A stretch of DNA of 64,000 nucleotides from an uncultured Oceanospirillaceae bacterium (GTDB taxonomy: Bacteria > Pseudomonadota > Gammaproteobacteria > Pseudomonadales > Balneatricaceae): contig CAJXNY010000023.1 in the NCBI GenBank assembly GCA_913057435.1, forward strand, positions 19,801 through 83,800. The letters are read 5' to 3'. Both the position numbers and the translations under genes were made by a program. The notes beneath the pieces are model-generated. The model made no database searches. It was not told the origin of the DNA and saw only the letters and a list, made by a program, of their open reading frames with translations. Within the stretch, counting starts at the first letter, position 1. Each line of letters begins with the position of its first letter. Below are positions 33,565-44,123 of this stretch, piece after piece.

Positions 33565-34107
33565 GTGGAAGTTGGTGATCGACTGAAGAAAATTCGTAAG
33601 GTGTATGGCCTGTCGCAGCGTGAGCTGGCCAAGCGTGTCGGCCTGCCTAACAGTACGATCTCGATGATCGAACAGAACCGGGTCAGCCCGTCGGTCAGCT
33701 CACTGAAAAAGATCCTCAGCGGTATCCCAATGTCGGTGACCGAATTCTTCACCGTTGATATGGAAGCTCAGGAAAAAGTGGTGTATCGCTCGGACGAGCT
33801 GGTGGACGTCGGCGGCGAAGGGATCAGTATGAAACTGGTCGGCGGTGCTGAGCGCAAAAACAATCTGGCGTTTCTGATCGAAACCTACGAGCCGGGCTCT
33901 GACACGGGCACCGAGATGGTGGCCCATGAAGGTGAAGAGGCCGGTACCGTGATCGAAGGCTCGGTTGAAATGACGGTCGGCGGTGATGTTTACAGCCTGA
34001 GCACCGGCGACAGTTATACCTTCTCGACCAAAATCCCCCACCGTTTCCGCAATAAAAGCAAAAAAGTCTGCCGTATTATCAGCGCGCACACGCCGCCGAC
34101 ATTCTGA
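33565..34107 (+). CDS. puuR: HTH-XRE/cupin regulator (PuuR-like)
   Basis: GDRLKKIRKVYGLSQRELAKRVGLPNSTISMIEQNRVSPSVSSLKKIL plus cupin EGEEAGTVIEGSVEMTVGGDVYSLSTGDSYTFSTKIPHRFRN; GTG start. Confidence 0.85.
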   Translation: MEVGDRLKKIRKVYGLSQRELAKRVGLPNSTISMIEQNRVSPSVSSLKKILSGIPMSVTEFFTVDMEAQEKVVYRSDELVDVGGEGISMKLVGGAERKNNLAFLIETYEPGSDTGTEMVAHEGEEAGTVIEGSVEMTVGGDVYSLSTGDSYTFSTKIPHRFRNKSKKVCRIISAHTPPTF

Positions 34108-34135
34108 TCCAGCCGCTGGCTCTGCGGGTGCGGTG

Positions 34136-34930
34136 TTAGCTGTGATGATCCCGGCGCATCGCGCCTGGAGAGCAGCCAAACTGCTTTTTAAATGCCCGTG
34201 AGAAACTCGATGCATCATGGAAACCCAGCTCTTCAGCCAGGGTTGCCAGTGTTTTTCGGCTGCTCAGCAGTTGATGTCTGGCGGCTTGCAGCCGTCGGCT
34301 CATCAGGTATTTTTGTGGGCTGATACCGAACTGCTGCTGGAATATCGCATAAAAGTAACTCTCACTCAGGTTTAGCTTCTGTGCCAATGCTGCGTTTGAT
34401 AGCGGCTGAGATAACGACTGATCGATATAGCGATTAAGTGCGTTAGCATCAATATGGCCACGCCTCACCGGTCTGGTCTTTTCCGGTAAATAAAGGCTGC
34501 ATAACTGGGTCATAAATAGCGATACCAGCTGGCAGTTCAGCGCCTGAGCGTGGTGCTGGTTACTTTGTTTTAATTGCTGGGCGGCAAAATCAAGCAGGGG
34601 CAGTGCCTCAGGACTTAACGAGACAAATTCTGGCTGTTTGAACAGGGTGTCTTTAAAGGACAGCCCGCAGGCAAGTTCCAGCGCCTGTATATAAGGGTCT
34701 GTTGCTGAAATATCGATGACCAGCAGTTCACTGTCTTCGCTTAAACCATTAAAGGTATGTACGGCGCTATTCGGGACAATCGCCAGGGTGCCGTTATCCA
34801 GCAGGCTGCCATGTGTCTCGAACTCGCATGCCATCTTGCCGCGCCAGCCAAACAACAATTGCGAAAAATCATGACAGTGCTCCCCGCTTTGCCGGGCGAT
34901 CATATTTCTGCGTGCCTGGCTGTGGGTCAC
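34136..34930 (-). CDS. AraC-family regulator
   Basis: C-terminal HTH LNLSESYFYAIFQQQFGISPQKYLMSRRLQAARHQLLSS...FHDASSFSRAFKKQFGCSP. Confidence 0.92.
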   Translation of the reverse strand: MTHSQARRNMIARQSGEHCHDFSQLLFGWRGKMACEFETHGSLLDNGTLAIVPNSAVHTFNGLSEDSELLVIDISATDPYIQALELACGLSFKDTLFKQPEFVSLSPEALPLLDFAAQQLKQSNQHHAQALNCQLVSLFMTQLCSLYLPEKTRPVRRGHIDANALNRYIDQSLSQPLSNAALAQKLNLSESYFYAIFQQQFGISPQKYLMSRRLQAARHQLLSSRKTLATLAEELGFHDASSFSRAFKKQFGCSPGAMRRDHHS

Positions 34931-35058
34931 CGGACTCTCCTCAAATAACGCTTCCGGCTGCCGGAATAGTCTGGGTCAAAAACTGCATAGCCTGCGCCAA
35001 CGACGAAAAAGCTGCAGCCTTTATCATGGCGGTGAGACTACCAATAAGAGATTCCATT

Positions 35059-36015
35059 ATGCAATTGAATAGCGCGCAAGTCCGGGCCGCGCTGCCATGG
35101 CCTGCTCTGATTGCAGCCCTGCAGACGATATTCACCCGCCAGGTTCATTCACCGATACGCCATCACCATACGTTGCAGGTACCGGACGAACCGGAAGCGA
35201 CACTGCTGTTAATGCCCGCCTGGCTGGAAGGTGAGTTTTATGGTGTTAAGCAGGTAGGTGTATTCCCAGGAAATAGCGCCCGCAACCTGCCCGGACTGAG
35301 CAGTCATTACATGCTGAGTTGTGGTCGTACCGGCCAGCCACTGGCACAGCTCGATGGCAACGAACTGACGGGCCGACGGACGGCCGCTGCCTCCGCACTG
35401 GCATCAGGCTTTCTGTCTCGCGAAGATGCCAGTGAGTTGTTGATGGTGGGTGCTGGCCGAATGGCCCGCCAGCTGATCCCTGCGCATATGTCGGTGCGAA
35501 ATATTCGCCGGGTGCGTATCTGGGCTCGCAATGCTGACGCGGCTGCTACTCTGGCTGCGGAACTGCAAGCGGACGGTATTGATGCACTGGCCTGTGATCG
35601 TGATGGGCTGGAAGCCGCTGCCCGTCAGGCGGACATTATCAGTTGTGCGACGATGGCAACCGTACCGCTGATTCAGGGGGAGTGGCTTAAGCCGGGTGCG
35701 CATCTGGATCTGGTCGGCAGTTTTACCCCGACCATGCGTGAGACTGATGATGAGTCGATGCGGCGCTGCGCTATTTTTGTCGATGTTAAAAATGCAGCCC
35801 TGCAGGAAACCGGTGAACTGATTATGCCGATCCGCGATGGCGTGATTAGCGCTGATCACATTCAGGCCGAGCTGTCGCAGCTGTGCGGCGGGGAGCATAC
35901 CGGCCGTGCCGCGCTGGCCAATCCTGACTCGGCGATCACCCTGTTTAAATCCGTCGGTGATTCCAGAGAGGATCTGGCCGCGGCGATGCTGGCCTACCAG
36001 TCTCTGATGACATAG
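35059..36015 (+). CDS. Ornithine cyclodeaminase / mu-crystallin family protein
   Basis: LLMVGAGRMARQLIPAHMSVRNIRRVRIWARNADAA, HLDLVGSFTPTMRETDDE; start refined to MQLNSAQ. Confidence 0.88.
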   Translation: MQLNSAQVRAALPWPALIAALQTIFTRQVHSPIRHHHTLQVPDEPEATLLLMPAWLEGEFYGVKQVGVFPGNSARNLPGLSSHYMLSCGRTGQPLAQLDGNELTGRRTAAASALASGFLSREDASELLMVGAGRMARQLIPAHMSVRNIRRVRIWARNADAAATLAAELQADGIDALACDRDGLEAAARQADIISCATMATVPLIQGEWLKPGAHLDLVGSFTPTMRETDDESMRRCAIFVDVKNAALQETGELIMPIRDGVISADHIQAELSQLCGGEHTGRAALANPDSAITLFKSVGDSREDLAAAMLAYQSLMT

Positions 36016-36109
36016 CGGACTTGTTCCATCCTTGGGGGTACGTCGGCCCCTTTTTCTGATGGATATTGTGAATAGCAATGAAACCGGCGTGAGCGGGGGA
36101 ATCGGGATA

Positions 36110-37378
36110 ATGGAACATCATGCACAGCCAGAGGCAGTGACACACTCAGTTGCTGTGATCGGGGCGGGTGTGGTTGGCCTCTGTACTGCACTGGAAGCAC
36201 AGCGCTATGGCTATGCGGTCACCCTGTTTGATCGTGACACGCCGGGCAACGGCGCGTCTTTCGGCAACGCAGGCTATCTGGCAACTGAGCTGGTGGCCCC
36301 GCTGGCCACGCCGAAAACTGTGGCCGGGGCTTTGCCTATGCTGCTGGACCCCAACGGCCCGCTGTCTTTGCCATAGAGATACCTGCACCGCAGCCTGCCC
36401 TGGCTGGCGCGCTTTGTTAAAGCGGCCTGGCCAGCGCAGGTCGCCAGAGGCCAGCAGGCGCTGACGCAGCTGAATCAGCGGGCGGTGGAGGCCTGGCAGC
36501 AGTGCCTGGCGGATATTGATGCCAGTGAAATGCTGGTTCAGTCGGGTTACCTGCTGGTCTGGGAGTCTGCATCGAAGCTGGATGACGCGCGCGGTCATGC
36601 GGACTGGCTGCAAGAGCAGGGCATTGAAACCGAGCTGGTGCAGGGGGCACGGCTGGCGATGCTGGAACCTGAACTGGCACCCCAGCTAAGTCATGCACTT
36701 TACTTCCCTGATGCCTGTCAGATCAGTGATCCATTTCAGCTGTGCCAGCGGCTGGCCGCTGCCTTTCAGGCCCGAGGCGGACGTTTTATCCAGCAGCCGG
36801 TTGAGCGACTGGAGCCAGATCAGCATTCGGTGACGGTACACAGCAACATTGACGCTTTCTGCTTTGATCAGGCGGTGGTATGTGCCGGTGCCTGGAGTAC
36901 TGAACTGTTGCAGGGGCTGGGCGTTAAGGTGCCACTGGAAGCGGAACGCGGTTATCACCTGACCTATGCAACAGAGTCGGTGCAGTTAAACCACACCATA
37001 GGCTCAGCCGAGCGGCGGATGGTGATGAGTGCGCTGGGCAGCGGTATTCGGGTGGTGGGCATGACCGAGTTTGGTGGCCTGACACTGGCACCGCTGGCGC
37101 GTGGTTTCAGAGCCTTGCAACATCATGCCCAGGGGCTGTTTCCGGCGCTGGCAGGGCCCGATGTCACTGCGAAACAGTGGATGGGGCCTCGGCCGACACT
37201 GCCCGATTCATTGCCGGTGATTGATCGCCATCCGCAATATCCGAGTCTTTTATTTACCTTTGGCCATCAGCACCTGGGGCTGACCCAGGCGGCTGTCAGC
37301 GCGCAGCTGGTGGTTAGCCTGATGCGACACAAGCCCCCCGCGATAGATACCCAGCCGTTTCGTGTCGATCGTTTTTAA
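36110..37378 (+). pseudogene. DadA-like FAD-dependent D-amino-acid dehydrogenase interrupted by in-frame TAG
   Basis: 36032-36376 (AVIGAGVVGLCTALEAQRYGYAVTLFDRDTPGNGASFGNAG...PLSLP*) and 36485-37378 are in the same frame; readthrough gives ...PLSLP[*]RYLHRSLPWLARFVKAAWPAQ... Confidence 0.8.
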
Positions 37379-37416
37379 CGACTCGGCTTTCACCTCGTCT
37401 GCTGGGTGGCTGATGG

Positions 37417-38319
37417 TTAATTTGCCGCATGGGACAGCAGCCATTGCCGGACCAGCTCGACCCCGGTTTTAGGGCGCAGGGTTTGCGGGGGCTGCAGCAT
37501 ATAGAACTGTGATTCGGTGATCAGGGCGTTATCCACCGGTCGTACCAGCAGGCCGCTGGCCAGATAGTCATCCACCAGATTGGCCCAGGCCAGTGCCAGC
37601 CCCTGACCGTTGAGCGCGGACTGAATCACCAGCGGGTAGTTGTTGATCTTCAGGCGGCGGGCGTTTTCCGTTGGGGCGGGTAACTCGCAACCTTCAAACC
37701 AGTCACGCCAGCTGAGCCAGTCTTCCCGTACTTCCAGTGAGAGCAGGGTGCTGGTGGCCAGTTGCAGTGGGTCAGCAATCTGCGGGTTTTTCGCCAGGTA
37801 GGCCGGGCTGCAAACCGGAAACACCGACTCGCTGAACAGCGGTGTCGCACGCAGGCCATCCGGCGGAGCACGGCAGTAGAACAGCGCCAGATCAAACTCG
37901 TTGTGGCGGATATTGCGCAATGACTCAACCGCCAGAATACGCAGATCAACCTCCGGATGCTGTTCCTGAAATTCGTTGAAACGGGGTAGCAGCCAGAATG
38001 AAGCCATGGCGTTGGTGGTGACAACAGTGACCTGCTGGTCGCCCTGCCATTGCAGAATATCCCCTGTGGCTCCGGCCAGCTGCAGCAACGATTGTTGCAC
38101 GCTGTCGTAGTAGTCGGCACCGGTGTCGGTCAGGCTCAGGGCTCGCTTATCACGGATAAACAGTGCCCGGCCCAGATAATCTTCCAGATGCCGTACCTGA
38201 CGGCTGACCGCGCCCTGAGTCACGCTCAGTTCGTCTGCAGCACGGGTAAAGCTCAGATGACGGGCGGCGGCTTCAAAAGCCACCAGGCTGTTCAATGGTG
38301 GTAGTGGTCTGATTCGCAT
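37417..38319 (-). CDS. LysR-family regulator (GcvA-like)
   Basis: PPLNSLVAFEAAARHLSFTRAADELSVTQGAVSRQVRHLEDYLGRALF. Confidence 0.93.
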   Translation of the reverse strand: MRIRPLPPLNSLVAFEAAARHLSFTRAADELSVTQGAVSRQVRHLEDYLGRALFIRDKRALSLTDTGADYYDSVQQSLLQLAGATGDILQWQGDQQVTVVTTNAMASFWLLPRFNEFQEQHPEVDLRILAVESLRNIRHNEFDLALFYCRAPPDGLRATPLFSESVFPVCSPAYLAKNPQIADPLQLATSTLLSLEVREDWLSWRDWFEGCELPAPTENARRLKINNYPLVIQSALNGQGLALAWANLVDDYLASGLLVRPVDNALITESQFYMLQPPQTLRPKTGVELVRQWLLSHAAN

Positions 38320-38425
38320 TGCCTCACCCTAACGCAATGGCAGAAATGGCTGCGCCGCCAGAAGAGCTCCGGCGGCGCAGGGGTATGCTCCCGTCATGGC
38401 AGGAACTTTCTATAAAAACAGTAGC

Positions 38426-40060
38426 TTAGATGCCGCTAGCTGTCATCTGCTCAGGCTCGGCGTTGTCGTTTCCAGCTACGTTTTCCTCTTTTAAGGCACG
38501 CTGTACTGACATCGCCATCAGCATCACCAGCACCGCTGCTGGCAGTGCTGCACAGATAGTGGCGGTCTGCACAGTTTTGAGCCCGCCAGCCCATAGTAGC
38601 CCGGCGGCGATTGCCCCGATCACCAGTCCCCAGGCGATACGGCTTATCTGCGGTGGCTCCAGGCTGCCGCGTGAGCTGAGGGTGGAGATGACCAGGGTGC
38701 CGGAGTCTGCTGAGGTAACGAAATAGGTCACCAGCAACAGCGTGGCCAGCGCACTGAGCAGGGTGCTAACACTGGCACCGGAGCTCTCTTCGATGGTGTC
38801 GAACAGGGTAAAGATGGCCAGCGTAGAATCTTTTTTCGTTGCCAGCAGAATCTCGCCACCGTTGAATTCAGCGGCGTCACCGCTGAGCTGCTGCTCAGCC
38901 ACCAGCGCCTGATGGGCGATACGGCCTTCGTGTTCGTAGTGGATAGCTGAACCACCGAACGCTGAAATCCACAGGAAACCGAACAGGGTGGGTGCAATCA
39001 GTGCGCCGCCGATCAGTTCACGGATAGTACGACCACGGGAGATACGCGCAATGAACATGCCGACAAACGGTGCCCAGGTCAGCCACCATGCCCAGTAGAA
39101 GGCGGTCCACCAGTTCTGCCATTGAGAATCACCCTGGGCATCACTCCACAGGCTCAGGCCAATCACGTTTTGGGCATAGTCAGCAGTGCCTTCCAGCCAG
39201 GTGTGCAGGATGTAGCGGGTGGGGCCAAACAGCATCACGCCCACCAGCAGCAACAGTGAGAGCACCACGTTACCGATCGACAGCAGGCGGATGCCTTTGC
39301 CGACACCGGACATTACCGACATGATGGCGATCAGTGAGATGACCAGGATCAGCAGTATCTGGCTGCCGATACCGATCTCAACGCCGAACAGCTTTTCGAT
39401 CCCGGTGCTCATCTGCACCACGCCCAGGCCAAACGAAGTGGCGATACCAAATGCGGTAATGGCGACCACCATGATGTCGATGACATTACCGAACCAGCCA
39501 TCCATACGGGCCCGGCCAAACAGCGGCTCCAGGGTGGAACGAATGGTCAGTGGGCGGTCTTTACGGTAGGAGAAATACGCCAGCCCCAGCGCGACCGTGA
39601 TGTACAGTGCCCAGGGGTGCAGGCCCCAGTGGAAGAAACTGATACGTACTGCCGTCTGGGCTGAAGCCTGGCTCAGTCCTTCTGCGGCGAACGGGTTGCT
39701 GGCGTAGTGCCACATCGGTTCCGCAACGGACCAGAACAACAGGCCAATGCCCATCCCTGCGCTGAACAGCATGGAAAGCCATGAACCCAGGCCGAACTCC
39801 GGTTGTTCGTCATCGCGGCCCAGTTTTATGGTGCCGAAACGGCTCATCATTAAATAGATCAGGAATATCAGTACACCGGTAGCCATGGCCAGGTAAAACC
39901 ATTTAAAGCGGTGCAGAATATCGCCAGAAACTTCAGTAAATAGCGCACCGGCCTTATCAGCCAATACACCACAGATCACCACAAAACCGATAATCAGTAT
40001 TTTGGAAATCAGGGTTACCGTGGGATCAATCCCATGGAGTATCCCATTTTTATTATTCAT
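38426..40060 (-). CDS. BCCT-family (betaine/carnitine/choline) transporter
   Basis: FSAGMGIGLLFWSVAEPMWHY, WALYITVALGLAYFSYR, TWAPFVGMFIARISRGRTIRE. Confidence 0.95.
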   Translation of the reverse strand: MNNKNGILHGIDPTVTLISKILIIGFVVICGVLADKAGALFTEVSGDILHRFKWFYLAMATGVLIFLIYLMMSRFGTIKLGRDDEQPEFGLGSWLSMLFSAGMGIGLLFWSVAEPMWHYASNPFAAEGLSQASAQTAVRISFFHWGLHPWALYITVALGLAYFSYRKDRPLTIRSTLEPLFGRARMDGWFGNVIDIMVVAITAFGIATSFGLGVVQMSTGIEKLFGVEIGIGSQILLILVISLIAIMSVMSGVGKGIRLLSIGNVVLSLLLLVGVMLFGPTRYILHTWLEGTADYAQNVIGLSLWSDAQGDSQWQNWWTAFYWAWWLTWAPFVGMFIARISRGRTIRELIGGALIAPTLFGFLWISAFGGSAIHYEHEGRIAHQALVAEQQLSGDAAEFNGGEILLATKKDSTLAIFTLFDTIEESSGASVSTLLSALATLLLVTYFVTSADSGTLVISTLSSRGSLEPPQISRIAWGLVIGAIAAGLLWAGGLKTVQTATICAALPAAVLVMLMAMSVQRALKEENVAGNDNAEPEQMTASGI

Positions 40061-40325
40061 CTATCAGGCTCCGTCTTTTTATTATCAGATAGATTTTGAT
40101 GTCGCGGTTTTTTATTCGGCTGACTCATGCAGCCGAACAGACAACATAAAACCGTGCAGACAAGCGATTGAAGAAAAGACAAATAAGTCCTGCCAGTGCG
40201 CACAGGAGCTATTAGTCTGGGCCATAGAAAGCCCCCGATTAAGAGGGCGAAATGGCAGGGTTGATAATGAAAAAAACACTGACCTGCATCAAACGACTTT
40301 TCAGCCGTGAGCTAATGAGTTTTTG

Positions 40326-41231
40326 TCATGCACCGGTCATATTGGTTGAGGGAGGCTGACGCGATTGTGACCAGACCATTAGCAGGGCTGCGCTGATCAC
40401 CAGCACGACGCCGAACAGGCTGCGCTGGGTCAGGGTTTCCTGCAGCAGTAACCAGGCCCAGAATATCGAGGCGATGGGTTCCGTGGTGGAGAAGATGGCG
40501 ACATCAAACTGGCGTTGCAGTAAACCGATCCCTTTGATCAGCAGCAGGAAAGGGATAAACGTCGAGATGATGCCCAGCGCCAGTACCATCGACCAGCCAT
40601 AGCGGGACGCGGGCAGCTCTGCCTGACCGGCCAGCACCGGCAGGCTGAAGATCAGCGCTGCACCGATTAACGTCCAGCTGGCACCCGCCAGGGCATCATT
40701 GTGCGGCATCCAGCGCTGTGCACCAATGATATAGCCGCTGTAGAACAGGGCCGAGCCAAGCCCGAACAGGATGCCAGCCCAGCTGATCGCTGTGCGACTG
40801 AAATCAGCATCCAGGGTGAAGTAGATCCCCAGCAGTGCACCCATTAATGCCAGAATTTTACTGGTTGAAAATGATTCCTGACGCTGCATAAAGCCAAGAA
40901 AAAATACCATCAATGGAAATAGACTGAACAACATCACCGTCAGACTGACACTGACCTGCGACAGGGCAGCAAAGTAGCACAGTGAGGCCAGCCCGTTGAT
41001 CACCCCCAGCGTGCCGGCCCCTTTCAGTGGTTTACGCACACGGGGAATACACAGCAGTAGCAACAGGCTGGGCACCAGAAAACGCAGCCACACCAGCCCC
41101 AGAGTGTTGGCGCCATCGGCATAAACGGCGCGGGCAAAGATTGGCTGCAGGCTGAAACACAGTGCGGCAATCAGGATCAGCCCGGCACCGTTGAGGTAGT
41201 GCCGGGTTGGGCTGGGGGGGAAAAGGTTCAT
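40326..41231 (-). CDS. EamA/DMT-family transporter
   Basis: Two EamA-like halves, LVWLRFLVPSLLLLL..., TTEPIASIFWAWLLLQETLTQRSLFGVVLVISAALL. Confidence 0.88.
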   Translation of the reverse strand: MNLFPPSPTRHYLNGAGLILIAALCFSLQPIFARAVYADGANTLGLVWLRFLVPSLLLLLCIPRVRKPLKGAGTLGVINGLASLCYFAALSQVSVSLTVMLFSLFPLMVFFLGFMQRQESFSTSKILALMGALLGIYFTLDADFSRTAISWAGILFGLGSALFYSGYIIGAQRWMPHNDALAGASWTLIGAALIFSLPVLAGQAELPASRYGWSMVLALGIISTFIPFLLLIKGIGLLQRQFDVAIFSTTEPIASIFWAWLLLQETLTQRSLFGVVLVISAALLMVWSQSRQPPSTNMTGA

Positions 41232-42487
41232 CGCAACCAGTCTTCCTGCCAGGGGTAACTGGACAGCGGCACACAGCCGTCACGGGTGATCAGCACTTGC
41301 TGCTCCAGCTTGATACCTTCCTCACCGCCACGCTCGCCAATATAGCTTTCGACACAGACCACCATATTCTCCTCAAAATGTCCGTTATAACCGGCGCTAC
41401 GCCAGTCTTCTCCCTGATGTGCCACCGCCGGGAATTCGTCGGCCAGCCCCACACCGTGTACCACGCAGCAATAGCGGTTGGGGTAAAACGGTTCGGGGAT
41501 AGGCCAGGCCTGTTCGCTGAATTCGCGATAGCTGAGCCCGGCTTTAAGCAACCCGCTATTGTGCATAACCTGAGCATGGGCGAGCTGGTATAAGCGACGC
41601 TGTTCGGTAGTGGGTGCGACATGGCCGACCGTCCAGGCGCGGGAGATATCAGCGCAGTAACCGTAGGGGCCGATCAGATCGGTGTCGAAGCTGATAATTT
41701 CACCTGCCTGCATCACCCGGTTGCTGGACTCCTGCATCCAGGGGTTGGTGCGCGGCCCCGAGGCCAGCAGGCGGGTTTCGATCCACTCGCCACCGTTGCG
41801 AATGTTTTCGAAATGCAGCCAGGCCCAGAGTTCGTTCTCGGTCATCCCCGGGCGCTGCTCGTCGTGCATGCGCTGGATACCCTGTTCACAGACACGAATA
41901 GTCCAGCGCATCAGTTCCAGCTCGTCGGCAGACTTTATCCGCCGGGCTTCCTCCATCAGGCTGTGGCCCTCAACCAGTGTCAGCCCCGCTTCACGCAGCA
42001 GGTCCAGCCCTTCAAATTCGGCTTTATCTACCGCCAGTCGCTGGTTGTCCGGGCTGTGCTGGTGCAGCAGCTGGCTGATCTCGGTGGCCCATTGCTGCGC
42101 TTTTTCCTGGATACGGTTACCGGCACCAAAGTAACTCCAGTTGAGGGCGGTGCGGATTTCATCAATCTGCTGATTACCGTCCTGCAGGTGCTCGCAGTTA
42201 TGAAACTCCCATAGAATCACCGGCCCTTCGGCAAATACCAGCGCATAGCGGGCAAAGTTATGCAGCGTCCAGACCTGCATATTGGAACTGTCGGTGGCAT
42301 AGCGAATATTGACCGGGTCATAGAGCAGCATGGCGGCGCAGTCACTGGCCAGCAGCTGCTGACGGACCCGTTGCAGCCGGTAGCTGCAGGCGGCCTGGTG
42401 GGTGTCTGCGGACACCGGGTTCTGTAATGGCTGATCACTGCGGGTTATATATTCGTTATGCGGCTCTGGGTGAATATAGCTGGACAT
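41228..42487 (-). CDS. M24-fold (creatinase/aminopeptidase P/DddP-like) metalloenzyme
   Basis: LYDPVNIRYATDSSNMQVWTLHNFARYA, EARRIKSADELELMRWTIRVCEQGIQRM, ISFDTDLIGPYGYCADISRAW, VVHGVGLADEFP; resembles DddP more than typical prolidases. Confidence 0.78.
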   Translation of the reverse strand: MSSYIHPEPHNEYITRSDQPLQNPVSADTHQAACSYRLQRVRQQLLASDCAAMLLYDPVNIRYATDSSNMQVWTLHNFARYALVFAEGPVILWEFHNCEHLQDGNQQIDEIRTALNWSYFGAGNRIQEKAQQWATEISQLLHQHSPDNQRLAVDKAEFEGLDLLREAGLTLVEGHSLMEEARRIKSADELELMRWTIRVCEQGIQRMHDEQRPGMTENELWAWLHFENIRNGGEWIETRLLASGPRTNPWMQESSNRVMQAGEIISFDTDLIGPYGYCADISRAWTVGHVAPTTEQRRLYQLAHAQVMHNSGLLKAGLSYREFSEQAWPIPEPFYPNRYCCVVHGVGLADEFPAVAHQGEDWRSAGYNGHFEENMVVCVESYIGERGGEEGIKLEQQVLITRDGCVPLSSYPWQEDWLR

Positions 42488-42554
42488 GGCGTTGGGCTCT
42501 TATCGTTTTTTGCGCAACGCTACCTGGCTTATAAACAGGGGTAAAACGACGAAA

Positions 42555-42700
42555 ACTCATAAGTCGATGAGTAATCGGCATGGATTAATGATTCTGCGGT
42601 GTCGTTAAAACCAGCCTTTTATTAACCGGGTTTATATGACGCGGACAGGTATTTTTTCGTCGCAAATAATCATCAAACAAACCTATGAGTTTTTCTCATA
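42555..42700. promoter_or_regulatory. Two ATGAG/CTCAT inverted repeats in the divergent M24/Rieske intergenic region
   Basis: ACTCAT-aagtcg-ATGAGT at 42555-42572; TATGAG-ttttt-CTCATA at 42684-42700. Confidence 0.6.
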
Positions 42701-42831
42701 ACCTCGCACCTTAAAAATCGTTTTTTTGATTTTTCTCAGCTCATTAATATCCGCTTTATCACGCACCGGGTGCGTAAACCAACAATAACAAAAGCCCGTC
42801 AATGCACAGGCCAGAGGTGGAGAGCCCTTCA

Positions 42832-44019
42832 ATGAGCAACGAAATGCAGAAAATCCCGACCGCAACCCTGGACGCTGTCCGCCAGCCAATCGCCGACGCC
42901 AATGGTATGCCGAATGCGGTTTATGCTGATCCGGCGCTGTTTGAGTTTGAACGTGACAACGTACTGGGTAAAACCTGGGCGGGGTTGTCATTTGCCAGTG
43001 AGCTGCCGAAGAACGGTTTTGCCAAGCCGGTGGATTTTATGGGCCTGCCGCTGGCGATCATGCGTAACCGTGATGGCGAGCTGAAAGTGTTCCACAATAT
43101 CTGCAGCCACCGCGGCATGATCATGCTGCGCGAAGAGACTGAAGTTGAAGGCATGGTGCGTTGTCCGTACCACTCCTGGACCTACGACCTGAATGGCAAC
43201 CTCAAGGGCACGCCGCATATCGGTGGTGTCGGTAAACACACGGCAGAAGGCTTTGTCTGCGAAAAACACGGCCTCAAAGAGGTACGCGCTGAAGTCTGGA
43301 TGGGGATCGTCTTTATCAACCTGTCTGGCGATGCTGAGCCGTTTGCCGACTTTATCGCCCCGCTGGTCAGCCGCTGGGAAGAGTTCGCCGGTAAAGGTGG
43401 TTTTGAGAAGGTCCGCGTGGCACCGACGGGCAGCAATATGGAACTGACCGTTGAGGCTAACTGGAAGCTGGCAGTGGAAAACTACTGTGAAGCTTACCAC
43501 CTGCCATGGGTTCACCCGAGCCTGAACACCTACTCGCCGCTGGATCAGCACTACAACCTGATTGTTAACGACTGGATGTCCGGCCAGGGCACTTACACCT
43601 ATAACCTGTCCGATGTTGCGGGCACCAGCCTGCCACAGTTCGGCGACTGGCCAGAAGACAAAATCCGCCAGGGTGAGTATGTCTCCCTGTATCCGAACGT
43701 GTTGCTGGGCATTCAGGCTGACCACGCTTTCGCCATCATCCTGCAGCCACAGGCTAATAACCGCACGCTGGAAAAACTGCAGCTCTCCTATGTTGGCGAT
43801 AAGGCAACCGGTGATGAGTTTGCTGCCTGCCGCTCCGCCGTGCTGGAAAGCTGGAAGGTGGTGTTTGGTGAAGATGTGTTTGCCGTTGAAGGCATGCAGA
43901 ACGGGCGTAAATCACCGGCCTTTACCGGCGGTGTGTTCTCGCCAGTGCTGGATGCCCCGACCCATCATTTCCACACCTGGGTCGCTGACCAGTACGCCAG
44001 AGCGCAATCTGAAGGTTGA
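42832..44019 (+). CDS. Rieske [2Fe-2S] ring-hydroxylating/quaternary-amine monooxygenase alpha subunit
   Basis: HNICSHRGMIML...VRCPYHSWTYDLNG Rieske centre, NYCEAYHLPWVHPSL mononuclear iron site. Confidence 0.93.
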   Translation: MSNEMQKIPTATLDAVRQPIADANGMPNAVYADPALFEFERDNVLGKTWAGLSFASELPKNGFAKPVDFMGLPLAIMRNRDGELKVFHNICSHRGMIMLREETEVEGMVRCPYHSWTYDLNGNLKGTPHIGGVGKHTAEGFVCEKHGLKEVRAEVWMGIVFINLSGDAEPFADFIAPLVSRWEEFAGKGGFEKVRVAPTGSNMELTVEANWKLAVENYCEAYHLPWVHPSLNTYSPLDQHYNLIVNDWMSGQGTYTYNLSDVAGTSLPQFGDWPEDKIRQGEYVSLYPNVLLGIQADHAFAIILQPQANNRTLEKLQLSYVGDKATGDEFAACRSAVLESWKVVFGEDVFAVEGMQNGRKSPAFTGGVFSPVLDAPTHHFHTWVADQYARAQSEG

Positions 44020-44033
44020 TACGCGATAACCAC

Positions 44034-44067
44034 AAGCCCCGGATGGCTTTGCTCTCCGGGGCTTTTT
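44034..44067 (+). terminator. Rho-independent terminator after Rieske gene
   Basis: AAGCCCCGGA...TCCGGGGCTTTTT. Confidence 0.8.
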
Positions 44068-44123
44068 CGCCTCTGATAACAGCATAACCACACAAAAAAT
44101 ACCGATAACAAGAGAGTGCCCCC

